In this document: positions 34,256 through 44,120 of the stretch, piece by piece
Position numbering within the stretch: position 1 is the stretch's first letter
How the letters are laid out: each line of letters begins with the position of its first letter
Source of the DNA: Symbiodinium microadriaticum
Lineage: Eukaryota; Sar; Dinophyceae; Suessiales; Symbiodiniaceae
NCBI GenBank assembly: GCA_001939145.1
Contig: LSRX01001132.1
Coordinates: 93,787-157,786, forward strand
Length of the DNA: 64,000 nucleotides
Reading direction: 5' to 3'
Notes under the pieces: model-generated
Database searches by the model: none
Told to the model about the DNA's origin: nothing
Seen by the model: only the letters and a program-made list of their open reading frames with translations
Position numbers and translations under genes: made by a program

Positions 34256-35260
34256 CTCTAGCGTGAGAGACAGAGAGCGCATATCTCTGGAGGAGTTTCG
34301 CTTTCTGATCTTCACCGATCAGCCTATGTCATACTGGAAAGACGGCGAGAAGATTCCAAACGTTCAGCCCGTGCCCTATAGTATGCAAATATTCAGACAT
34401 CCAGATCATGTCGCAGTCGATGCGATCGCAAGAACGATGCTTGTAAGTCCATCAGCCGGTGTAGTCAACATGTACTTTGCTTCTAGCAACACACCGTCTG
34501 GCTCAGGTTCCGATACCTGAATGCTTCAATGTTTTCGCGACTTGCGAGCAGGAAGACTGCTGTAGAAACGAGGCTGGCATTTCTCAGTCATGACTCGAAG
34601 GCAGTTTCTGGTGATGATGTCTCGGCTTTGCTGAGCAGGCTGCAGCACGGTTACAAACTCTGTGACTGGCGCATGGCATACGGAGATGCTTGGCTGAAGG
34701 GCCAGCACGGCGCGAATGGTTAAAACATGGCGATCGGCTGTCGATAGGCAAATGATGGGACCATAAGCAGCAGCTGCCGTCCAGCACATCCGAGCTCCTC
34801 CCCCCTCCCCACTGTTGGACATCCATTGGGACGATCTGTGGCTGGGTCAAGCATGACGATAATGAGAAGTGGCTCGAGCAGGGCGTGGCACAGCTTCCGC
34901 GCATGTGCCCTGTGGAGCAATTTCAGTTCATGTTGGTTAGGTAGATTGTGGCACACCTGCCTGGGAAATATACATGTACAGTTTTGAAGTGAGCCCACAA
35001 CCCCCAAAGAGCTTCACGTTTCCATGCATGCTCGGATGTTCGATTGTATGAGATGGCTTCCTAGCGGTAGTCTTTGTTTCTAAAAAGATCCAGCTTGTAG
35101 GAAACAGGGCCTCGTCCTTTCAGCCAAGCTCAACTCGATTTTGACAACTCAAGGAGATCTTCGCAACGTGGCTCCGGCAATTTGACTTCTGGGGCTGGGT
35201 GCCTGGACTTTTCTTGGGCCCAATGTGTTTTCACTCACTGTAGCCTGTGGCGGAGCAGCT

Positions 35261-35335
35261 CCCCAAACCCTGAACCCTATAACATAAACCCCCAGCCCTC
35301 TTTAAACCCTAAGCCTATACCCTGGGCATAGCAAA
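35261..35335. repeat. Degenerate interstitial telomere-like repeat (CCCTAAA type)
   Basis: Scattered AAACCCT, GAACCCT and AAACCCTAAG units over about 75 nt. This is the complement of TTTAGGG, the plant-type telomere repeat also reported for dinoflagellates. Confidence 0.6.
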
Positions 35336-37253
35336 AATCCTAAATCTTAGGGAGAGAGTCGGAGGTGGACTTCGACGTGGTGCTTGGCCGCCTGGCCTTT
35401 TTTGGCTTCAACTCCTCGGCCCTGGAACGGCGAGACGTTGTTGGGGAGCCACTTAGTCTTTAAGTCTTTAAGCGGCTCTTTAGATGCAATCGGAGCTTCG
35501 TGCTCTGTAAAGAATGAAAGGCATCTGACCATCTTCAGCGAGAGCCGTCAGTAAGATGATGTCTGAAGTCTTACGGGTCTTCGCCAGTCCCGGGCACCTT
35601 CCAGGAGCCCTGAGGCTCCCAAGATCTCCCAAGCCCAGAGGTAGCATGATATTTCGAGGTGCCAAAAGCCAGAACTTGCACGGTGCCACGGGCGGTGCAA
35701 GATGTGGGGAGGGGGACACGCACAAGACCGACGATACACGTGACCCCACATTACAGACGGCACCACGTTGGAAGTAGGAATTTCAAGATCACACCAAAGA
35801 GCCAACAGAAAAGAATAATGAGCAGCGTCCTTGCTAGGACTTTGCACCTATGAGCGACTTTGCGTAGGAGAACCGCGCAGCTGGAACAGGATGCGAGGTT
35901 GAAGCGTGTTGCTCTTGCGACTTCCGCGCAGCGGCACCGGTGCATGTCACGGCGGAACAAGGTAGTGCAACTGAGTAACTGTGTTGGCGGACAACGCAAA
36001 CTTGTAGCAGTCACTTCCGGAAGCCGCTTAGCTGGTTACCCGTCGCTCCCTTCCCTTGCACATAGGTTTGGATGGCCTGCGCAGGGTCCATTGACGCTAC
36101 TTCGCAATCGTCCTGACGTGACGCTGGGGCAGCAGCTACCTGCAGCCACAGTATAAGAAGTTCCTAGACTACTGCTTGGCCTCGCCCCAGGGCAGGGTAT
36201 TGTTGAACATGGCTCAACACCAAGGAATCGGCTTTGGAGGAAGCTGCCAGACGTTGCAGCAAGGCCAGATTTTTTGTGTCGCGGTCTCCAGGAGCCGCCT
36301 GTCAGTCCGCTTGTCGCAACAAGCCGCTAGCCTCCCCATTGGAAGCTGTAGCTATTAAGGATTATGCCACCGAATTGTTTCGAGCAAGAGTTCACGGAAG
36401 ACACTGTTCCTTCCACCTCGGGCAAAAGGTCTACGTCAAGGAGAGTATCAACATCAGAAAGACTGGTAATCCCTCTGTCAGATCCTTTGGTAACTGTCCT
36501 GTACCATGCCAGGCTAAAGCGGCATGACATCCAACGTCTCAACGAGCCTTCGCTGAGAACGTTGTAGAAAGGCCGTGCACTCGTGTTGGGTTGTTATACT
36601 CCAGTTAAGTACACGACAGCAAAGTGCTTGAAGAGCATACATGCTAGCAGAGCCTTCAGAACACACCCAGTGTGACTGCGCATCGTGGCCACTGCAAAAT
36701 GGCAAGTGAGAGACAAAGAGAGACACACAGTGTAATAGCGTGCTGCATGACAGGTCTCATCCCCAAGAAGCAAGAAGGATGTACCGGACATACAGCTTGC
36801 ACACAGGGGCACTCAAGTCTCGAGGGCGATTTCACACGACCAAGTCGAAGACACGCTCGCCACTGGCGAGAGTGGTGGGCCCGAGCCACCCCTAAACCCT
36901 GGATGCCCGCAAAGAGACACAGGTGGTACATGATGATTGTGGTCAGGCTTCCAGCATCACCCCCTCCCGCCCCTTTCCCCGTTGGACTGTGGGTTGTTGT
37001 TATCATTGGGAGCATCGCTGTTCCTTCGTTCACCCTTGCATAAACTCGTATGGACCTCAAGCATGTAAACATGGAGAGATCGGGAGACATGTTGAGTTGA
37101 GACCTATATACTGTACATTCCAAAGCTTTTTCTGAGTGCGCCCGAGGAGTGGGCGTTTGGACGCCTGCTGTGGAAATCGTCGCTGGAGCGCCTCCCGCGA
37201 CCTTTCCCAACACAGTGCCCCAAGCAGCAACCGATTCCTCGCTCTGAAGTTTC
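35336..37253. other. No recognised gene; some exon-like blocks
   Basis: A + block at about 35866-35970 reads TAQLEQDARLKRVALATSAQ, another at about 36150-36235 reads KKFLDYCLASPQGRVLLNMA, and a third at about 36340-36395 reads EAVAIKDYATELFRARVH. They could be exons of one gene but the joins were not resolved. Confidence 0.3.
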
Positions 37254-37275
37254 CCCTAAACCCTAAACCCTAAAC
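37254..37275. repeat. Short perfect telomere-like array
   Basis: Three consecutive CCCTAAA units with no mismatch. Further single or double units occur near 36893, 38521-38540 and 41483-41497. Confidence 0.75.
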
Positions 37276-38346
37276 ATTTGATACTTCGGGACTGTTGGAA
37301 GGCTCTCGGCATCGCCTCGCCACGGCGACTCCTGGATGCAAAATATACTCGGAAGTTAGGAAAGCGGCCGACTCGCACGTCGACCCTCTTCTCGGATAGT
37401 ATGGATAGTATGGCTTTGTTTTTGGGCCTGAGCTACAAGTCACTACGAGCGGAGTGGAAGGTCCTCCTCAAGAATGCTGGAGTGCTGGACAGAAGCCGGT
37501 GAAATGCTATTCTGAAACTCCCACTGCTTTCCTTGAGGACGGTGACATCATCTGGTCTGAAGGCTCCTCAGTCGAACTGGTGAGTGAAGTGGTTGATGTA
37601 CGCAAGTTCGGCTTGCGTGCGGTGCAGGCCGACTCTGGCATTTACCTTCATGCGGCGAGGCAGGCTACCTTCACTTCTCCCGCTGGAAGGTTGGCTGGCG
37701 AGCAGAGACAGGCTTTGCCACAAACGGAATGGAAGCGGAGACGAAGAGAAGGGAGTAATGCTTGCCTCGAGCCCGAGGCTTCTTTCGAAGGCACGATGCC
37801 ACCGCCAACTGGGCAGGCTTGAGCGCAACGTGTAGGGAGAATGTGCCATTCTGTCCATTGTCACATCATCCGACAGAATTCGAAGTAGCCGTCGGGGAGG
37901 CAGTGCAGCTTGGCCCGCGTGGTGCCACAGAGCCCTCACAAACTGCCTGGGCACAGCTGGAGCGCTGTCGGCAAACAGAGGCGCGCATGCAGTGCAACTT
38001 AAGATGAGCGTGGGTGCATGCTGCAGAGTGTCTGGCAACGGGCCATGTCTGCCGATGTCTTCTTCAAAGGGGCAGCAGATAAGCACTGAAGTCCTTCTAT
38101 CGCCCTCTCCCGATGACACGCTCGCTGAGCTGAGCGTGCCTGTGTAAGCAGCCTGGAGTGTTTTGCCAGGCTGGCGCTCGCTTCGCATGGGACTGGGACG
38201 ATAGTACCCCAGAGACAGCTTTTTTTCGCAGCGGGCAAAAGGGACATTTTGCGATTGAGGTCGGCTCTTCTGAGGGCGAACATGTGAACACTGCAGCAGT
38301 TCATCACGAGCACATAGATATAGAGATGGTGCCCCTGCATGGTTCC
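37276..38346. other. No recognised gene
   Basis: Open frames 37278-37502 and 37454-37822 on + and a 265-codon frame at 37568-38365 on - overlap. None has recognisable motifs. Confidence 0.3.
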
Positions 38347-38502
38347 CCACCTTACCCCCCCCCATTATGCTTCCCCCGGCCCCCCCTCTGGTGTGGGTGG
38401 TGGGGTTGTTTAACCCCCCCCTCGTTCCCCTGTGGTGTGGTGGTGGGGGTTTGGGTTATTTGACCCCCCCCCCCCGTGGCGTGGGCGGTGGGTTGTTTTG
38501 TC
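38347..38502. repeat. G/C-run tandem repeat, three diverged copies of about 50 nt
   Basis: Each copy has a run of C, then a GTGGYGTGGG-like core, then GGTTGTTTAA or GGTTATTTGA. The C runs reach 13 in a row at about 38464-38475. The strand asymmetry (C run followed by G-rich core) could favour hairpin or quadruplex structures. Confidence 0.75.
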
Positions 38503-38626
38503 TAGGTGTATAGATATGGAAGGGTTTAGGGTTGAGGGTCAGCAGCTGGGCGCGGCGCAGACCGAAACCGTGGCCCATCCAGGTGAGTGTCGCCACTTTG
38601 GGCACGACACGAAGTTGCATAGCTTC

Positions 38627-38698
38627 AAAAGTCACAACACTCACGAGGACTTTTGGCACTTTTGCGACAAAGGTGACAACCCTCACGAAGATTTCCGG
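38627..38698. repeat. Two diverged 30-nt direct repeats
   Basis: AAAAGTCACAACACTCACGA at 38627 recurs as AAAGGTGACAACCCTCACGA at 38669, each followed by a similar GA-TTT-GG end. A G run (about 38708-38722) follows directly. Confidence 0.65.
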
Positions 38699-38724
38699 TG
38701 TATACCGTGGGGGGAGGGGGGGGG

Positions 38725-40819
38725 GTACCGACACGCGACATGAGACCAGATAGCGGCAGAGCTGATCTTCTTGCTCTCCCCGTGGCATGTGTGAATTATA
38801 GCCGCAAAAAGTGCCGAGGCGTCACATCGCTGCTGGCCTCCGGCTTGGGAGAGGCTGCAAATGCGCATTCTGTCCTACAGACGTCGACGGGACCCATGCC
38901 TGTCCATCTACCACCCATTAGTCACAGAGGCGTGAGCTTGGCAGCTTAGCCACGTGACTCCAGGAACCAGTGTAGCGTGTCTGGGCGCTGTCTCTGCCTG
39001 GCGGCTCAGCCCAACCCAGTCTAAGCATAAGCCTTGGTCGCTTCGGTGTAGACAAATGGAGACCACGAAACGGAAAGATGGGAGGCCTCTCCGCCCGAGG
39101 CAAAGCCCGACATCGCCACCAGAGCCGGCAGTGGCAGTGAAAACATGTTCTTCGACACGCGCAAAAGAACTCCAAGCATAGGCAAATTCATCACGAGTCG
39201 GCAAGAGCCCTCTCAACGCAACAGCTCAAGGCTTCGTGGAAGGCTTGTAAAGTGTGCGAACTTGCGAGAGCGAAGCACATGCTGTGCGAATACCATGGCT
39301 GCCACGCTGCTATTTATTCGACATCCTGCGGCCGGTGCAGAGAGACATAGATTAGGACGACTGACAAGCATCCGCCTGGTTTGTGGCGACATGGTGTCCC
39401 ATCATGGTGTGGCTTTTGGTTCCATCGCAGAGCTTGATGCCTTTTGAGTGTGTGCAGCTTTCTTCCCAGGAAAGCTTAAGATGGTTTATGAGGACAACCC
39501 TAAATTGCTGCCACAGCACCATCAGACGACGAAGGCAACGAACGCCGCGGAGGCGACGAAGATGACCGGGATCAATCCGAACGATAACCACCAACCAGCA
39601 CCAAGAGGACCACGAGGCCGATCACTGTCATGACCACCGGCGACCACTCCCAGCAAACAGTCGATGCGAAGCCCGACGACCACCACTAATCTCAGCAACG
39701 AGGAGCAGTAACTCAAGCCGAGCAAAATCAAAAGAAGCCACCAAAGCAGTCAAAATTAAGAAGTTCAACAGCTGTCGAGCGCCGGGCTCTTTCGCATTTT
39801 CTCCGACCTGTTGCTTGCTGCTCTGTTCTTTCGAGTGGACGATGCTTCTGCTGGAGATGATGCTCTTGTCAAGACTGGATATTGCAGATGTAGCTGTCAG
39901 AGTAGCTCCCCCAGTGCACCGAGCACTTCCCATCACGTCCGAACCATGCCAGGCTGCTCAGGATGCGGTGCTATCGGCTCTTCCTGCCTGGCTGACCGTG
40001 TATGGCAAGCTTTGCGAAGGACCTAAGGGCTTCATGAAACCTACAATCGGGACGCGGCTTAGACCGTTATCTCAGCTCGTTGTCTCTAGCCGATGAATCG
40101 TGCTGACTGGTGTTCTCTGAGCTTGTGACCAGAGCATTTGCTCCCAAGCTTCACTTCGTGAGCGGAAAGCAAGATGAAAATGGTGCTGTTTACCTGCAAA
40201 CTCCCCGCGGGCATCAGCGAAACCCATGGATGCAGAGCTAGCCAGCCAGACTCGTACTCGAAGGCAGCGCAAGCACGAAGCCAGAACAGCTTTATTAGAA
40301 GAGCTTTGCAAAGCACACCCTGCGACGCTTGCGTGCCATCCTCTTGACTGGCAGTCGGGCCCTGGGACTCAAACGACGAAGGATGTAAGCCAGACAATTC
40401 GTAGCCGAGGTTGTCAAGGAACATGAGCTCCGAAGATGTCGGGAAGGCAAGGCTTCTACAAGCCTGATCGGCTTCGAGTCTGGAAAGGGCCAACAGCTCT
40501 GTGATGTACGTGGAAATCGGCTTTGCTCGCCAGCTTTGCCTTCAGTGGCCTAAGTCGTACAGCCCCCGCTTTCGTCGGGGCAGGTGGTGATGTGCGGGCT
40601 GCCCAGATGTGGGAAGACGTTGGCACCTCGGTGTCCAGTAGGAAGACATCCCGGAATTTGGACCTTCGCTGGCGCACCTAGCTTAGAGCCCGTGTTTCGG
40701 AGGTCTATCAGCAAAGTGGTGCCTGGAGCTCAGGGTGAAAACTGTTCGGTGCTATGAGAGCGAGAGAATAGTTTCGACCTGAACTCGAGGAGACTCTGCA
40801 ATGTCATTGCAGTGCTCAG
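38725..40819. other. No recognised gene; some exon-like blocks
   Basis: Protein-like + blocks lie at about 39365-39446 (RLVCGDMVSHHGVAFGSIAE), about 39890-40025 (VAPPVHRALPITSEPCQAAQ) and about 40575-40680 (AGGDVRAAQMWEDVGTSVSS). They cannot be joined or assigned. Confidence 0.3.
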
Positions 40820-41027
40820 GTTTCAGAAGCTTTCGCCGCACGAATCACTTTTCCTCGAATCGGGCATCAAGCCAGGGCCCGATGAGCGTGCTGAGCATCA
40901 ACTGGGGTCCTCGGCCTTCCGTCATGTTCTCTCAGACGCTACAGATCAGAAGCTCTACCCGCTGCAGGTTGGAGACATTCACCATCGTGCACAATTCTCT
41001 TCTGCGTTTGAAGGCCCCCCCTGCTGA
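40820..41027 (+). CDS. Exon-like block, unidentified
   Basis: After CTCAG|G the frame reads FQKLSPHESLFLESGIKPGP, then ERAEHQLGSSAFRHVLSDAT and LYPLQVGDIHHRAQF, stopping at 41027. Balanced composition with charged and hydrophobic residues interleaved. Family not recognised. A possible companion block at 41215-41325 reads VDFPGNLLLDDSLSLHPLDA. Confidence 0.38.
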
Positions 41028-42082
41028 GTGCTTGGCCGTACGAGTCCGAATGGCCAAGAGTACAGTCATGCCTCACCGTGCTAGCATGTGCTAGCCTGTT
41101 CCAGTTCTGGGCAATTCCGACCAGACGCCGGAGCATCGCTAGACTCGCGGTCAGAAGTGGTATCGCAAAATGGACGCGACATCCAGCACCTCAGCACCTC
41201 ACAGCAAAAGCCTGCTTTCGTGGTCAGTTGGTGGACTTCCCTGGCAACCTGCTGCTTGATGACTCTCTCAGCCTTCATCCGTTGGATGCGTCCGTGTTCA
41301 GCACCTTGTCTGCCAATAAAAGTGCGTGGTTTGGCATCACATGGCAGGGTGTGTATGATCTTCATTTAATTCAAAAACAGGTAATGTATGATTCGCAGTG
41401 ATGCGCAGTGCTGACTAGCAATTGCGACAGTGACAGGTCGTGCAATAGAGGCAACCGAACGTAGGCCGCCGAAGATGGCAGACTAGGGTTAGGGCTGCAA
41501 GAAACGAGAAGCCAGCCACAGTGGACCGCAATACCGCCTCATTTACCAGGATTGTTGCCAAACCACTGTCTTGGAGCAGAGTGGGTTGTATTCGTGCCGT
41601 AAAATTGGTGCTATAATGCATACCATGCAGTATGGTGAATGGTAGCTGACTTGGTCCACTCCTATTTGATTCAGGAGGTCTCCACACTCGCGTGAAACAC
41701 GTATACATACACGTGCGGGCGTAAGCATGCGCGTATGCATGTGCGCATGCCTCTCCACACCGACACGCATGCATGTCTTCGTCTGCATTCTTGCTAAATT
41801 AGTATGGGTCAGGAATGCAAGGACGAAAAATTCGGAACTTTACGTTGCATGAGCTTCAGGTGGACAATGTGCCGTTGTGCTCGTCATTGATGTGAGCATC
41901 TCAGTCACGGTGGATGAGTCTTCATCATTCTTCATCCACTGAGAATGGCTACTGCAGCTGTGCAGAAGAGTGCGACATGTTAGACCCTCTGCTGCCTCTC
42001 ATGAGCCTCCAGAGGCTCAGCAGGAAGAAGCCTACACTACGAGTGTGACGAAGGCGAGGCGTGTGATAGAGCACGGCTCTCA

Positions 42083-42319
42083 GTGTCAGATGCTCGCCTG
42101 ACTTGCAGAGGTCTTTTGACACTAAGGTTTGCGTGCAAGCGAAATCCTGATGTCACTTTCGATGTGTTGATGCACAAGGCTATGGGCATGAACAAGACAA
42201 GGCATTTTCGTATGCTACAAGACCTGCAGTTGGCGAAGCTGCGGCAGGTGGACGGTGCCAAGTTCTACACTGATGGCAGAGTCTTCGAGCAAAGTCAAGT
42301 TTGGCTTCCCAAAAGCTGA
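42083..42319 (+). CDS. Exon-like block, unidentified
   Basis: The frame reads LTLRFACKRNPDVTFDVLMH, then MNKTRHFRMLQDLQLAKLRQ and GAKFYTDGRVFEQ before a stop at 42319. Protein-like and slightly basic. Neither splice boundary is fixed. Confidence 0.35.
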   Translation: MSDARLTCRGLLTLRFACKRNPDVTFDVLMHKAMGMNKTRHFRMLQDLQLAKLRQVDGAKFYTDGRVFEQSQVWLPKS

Positions 42320-43513
42320 GGCATGTAGGTGATTCAGCAGTGCTGCGCCCCCCAGAAGGTGTAGCAGAGAGCATGTTGACTATTGACTATTCGTTTGCAA
42401 GGCGTGCATTATGCCAGACAGTCTGTAGCTACTAAAGGCGAGTCTGCGGCTAAAGTAAGCCTTCGGCTCCCAGGCAACCAATATCGGTGTGCCTGCGCGT
42501 TTCTGGTTGCGCGTCGATGTCGCTGAGCTAAGGAAAGGAGGAGTGCAAGAAGGCCATTGAAGACAAGCTCACCGAAGACATGTCAGACAAGGCTTGATGC
42601 TGAGCTCTGGTGGGTCACGTAGATTATCAGTTGTGTGGTGGCTGCAGGAGAAAGCCAGCATCTCCTTCCACTGCACCAGCATTTACGACCACACGGTCTT
42701 CGAGGCAGAGTTCAAGCCAACTAGGTCTGGATCTGGCTTCGAGATGCTTGGAGCTGCCAGGCCTTCAGTCAAGTCGTACAGAAGCTGATACTAGAGAGGC
42801 CTACCCTGGAGTGCTGCCGCCATGTCTTTGCGATGATAAATATGGGGCTGGTTCTCGGCGAGCTCTGTCAGTCTCTCACCGATGCAACCGGGGCTTGCCC
42901 TCAAGGCTTACAAGGGACCCCGAATACCGATGGTAGCGAAGAATCGCCGAGATTTGGAAAGTTCCAAAGGCCAAAGTCAAGGAGATGAGCTTGGAAACGC
43001 GAAACACGTTCCATCTCCTCCCGAAAAACGGAACGTGCATGGATTGAACTTTGTTGGAGTGCCAGGAAGTGTTTGGAAGCGGTCAGTCAGAACACCCGGA
43101 TGGACTGATTGCTGCGGTTGTTCGGTCAAGAGATGTCATTCGGCTTCAATGAATCCACTATTCGGTTTTTGATTTGCGAAGGAGAAGGTCTATCTCTTCG
43201 ACGTCGTTTCGAAGGCAAGGGCCTCGATTCTGGGTGTGGACTGGACATCAGAGACAGCTCTGGAAGCCTAAGCTCCAAACTTGTACGGCTTGGGAATGCT
43301 TCGGCTGTCGGGTGCATGGAACAAGCCTGCAGCTCTACCTGGCCGCGGACAAGAGCAATTCGGAGCTCTCCTGGTACGAGCTTTGTGTGCGACCCAGCCT
43401 TCCATGCCAGTCGTATTGATCCTTACAATTGATGATGTTACGTTCCTGCTAATACTGGCACGAATACTAGTACGAAGCTCGAAGACTAAATATTGCTGGT
43501 ACTAATGCGAACA

Positions 43514-43567
43514 TGCCATGCATGCATGCATGCATGCATGCATGCATGCATGCATGCATGCGTGCGT
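43514..43567. repeat. (ATGC)n microsatellite
   Basis: About 13 units of CATG/CATGC, self-complementary, so it reads the same on both strands. Confidence 0.9.
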
Positions 43568-43702
43568 GCAGTACACTCATACCTGCATACTTACATACCG
43601 ACGTTCCACCCGTCCATAGGTACATACGTACATACATACATTTACGCAGTGAAAAAACCAACTTGTGGATAGACACTTGCAGCTGTACTCGGAACATTGA
43701 AG

Positions 43703-43903
43703 GTGCTGACATGGTTGATGTGGTGATTGACATCGCCTGTATTTACGGCAATGGCCATGAGCTCAGGCAGGCCTTTTGTTCACCTTTGTCCACACAGAGT
43801 AGCTGCCGGAATCGAGCACAAACCCCCGTCTGCGATTGCGTGGCACTACCGAGCACAGCTGCTCAAAGCAATAGCCAAGAGACCTGGCTTCATGACACTC
43901 GAG
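43703..43903 (+). CDS. Two exon blocks, unidentified, possibly separated by a 31-nt intron
   Basis: Block one (43703-43766) encodes GADMVDVVIDIACIYGNGHE and ends LAG-type CTCAG|GC. Block two (43798-43903) encodes VAAGIEHKPPSAIAWHYRAQ then LLKAIAKRPGFMTLE and ends at the clean donor GAG|GTAAAT. The blocks join in frame if 43767-43797 is removed. That piece starts GC, is pyrimidine-rich and ends CACAG, but 31 nt is unusually short for a spliceosomal intron. Family unknown. Confidence 0.4.
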
Positions 43904-44120
43904 GTAAATGCATTGTTGACTCTTCGATACGTTCGTTCATCTACTTCCATGGTAGCTGAAGTGACAACATGAATAACTCATGCAAGTGGGACACTATGTG
44001 GCTTGTAGGCTGAGTTAATCTAGGTCCTGCCTTGGGTCCAATCCAGGGCAGTAGGTAGCTCGCAAAAAAGGCGGCAAATCGCGCGGCCATGGAATTGACT
44101 TTCGATTCGAGCGCCAGCCT

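Noticed and set aside
43160..43260. FDVVSKARASILGVDWTSET resembling uroporphyrinogen decarboxylase (G-x-D-W)
   Set aside because: The surrounding sequence does not contain other motifs of that enzyme and the frame stops shortly after.
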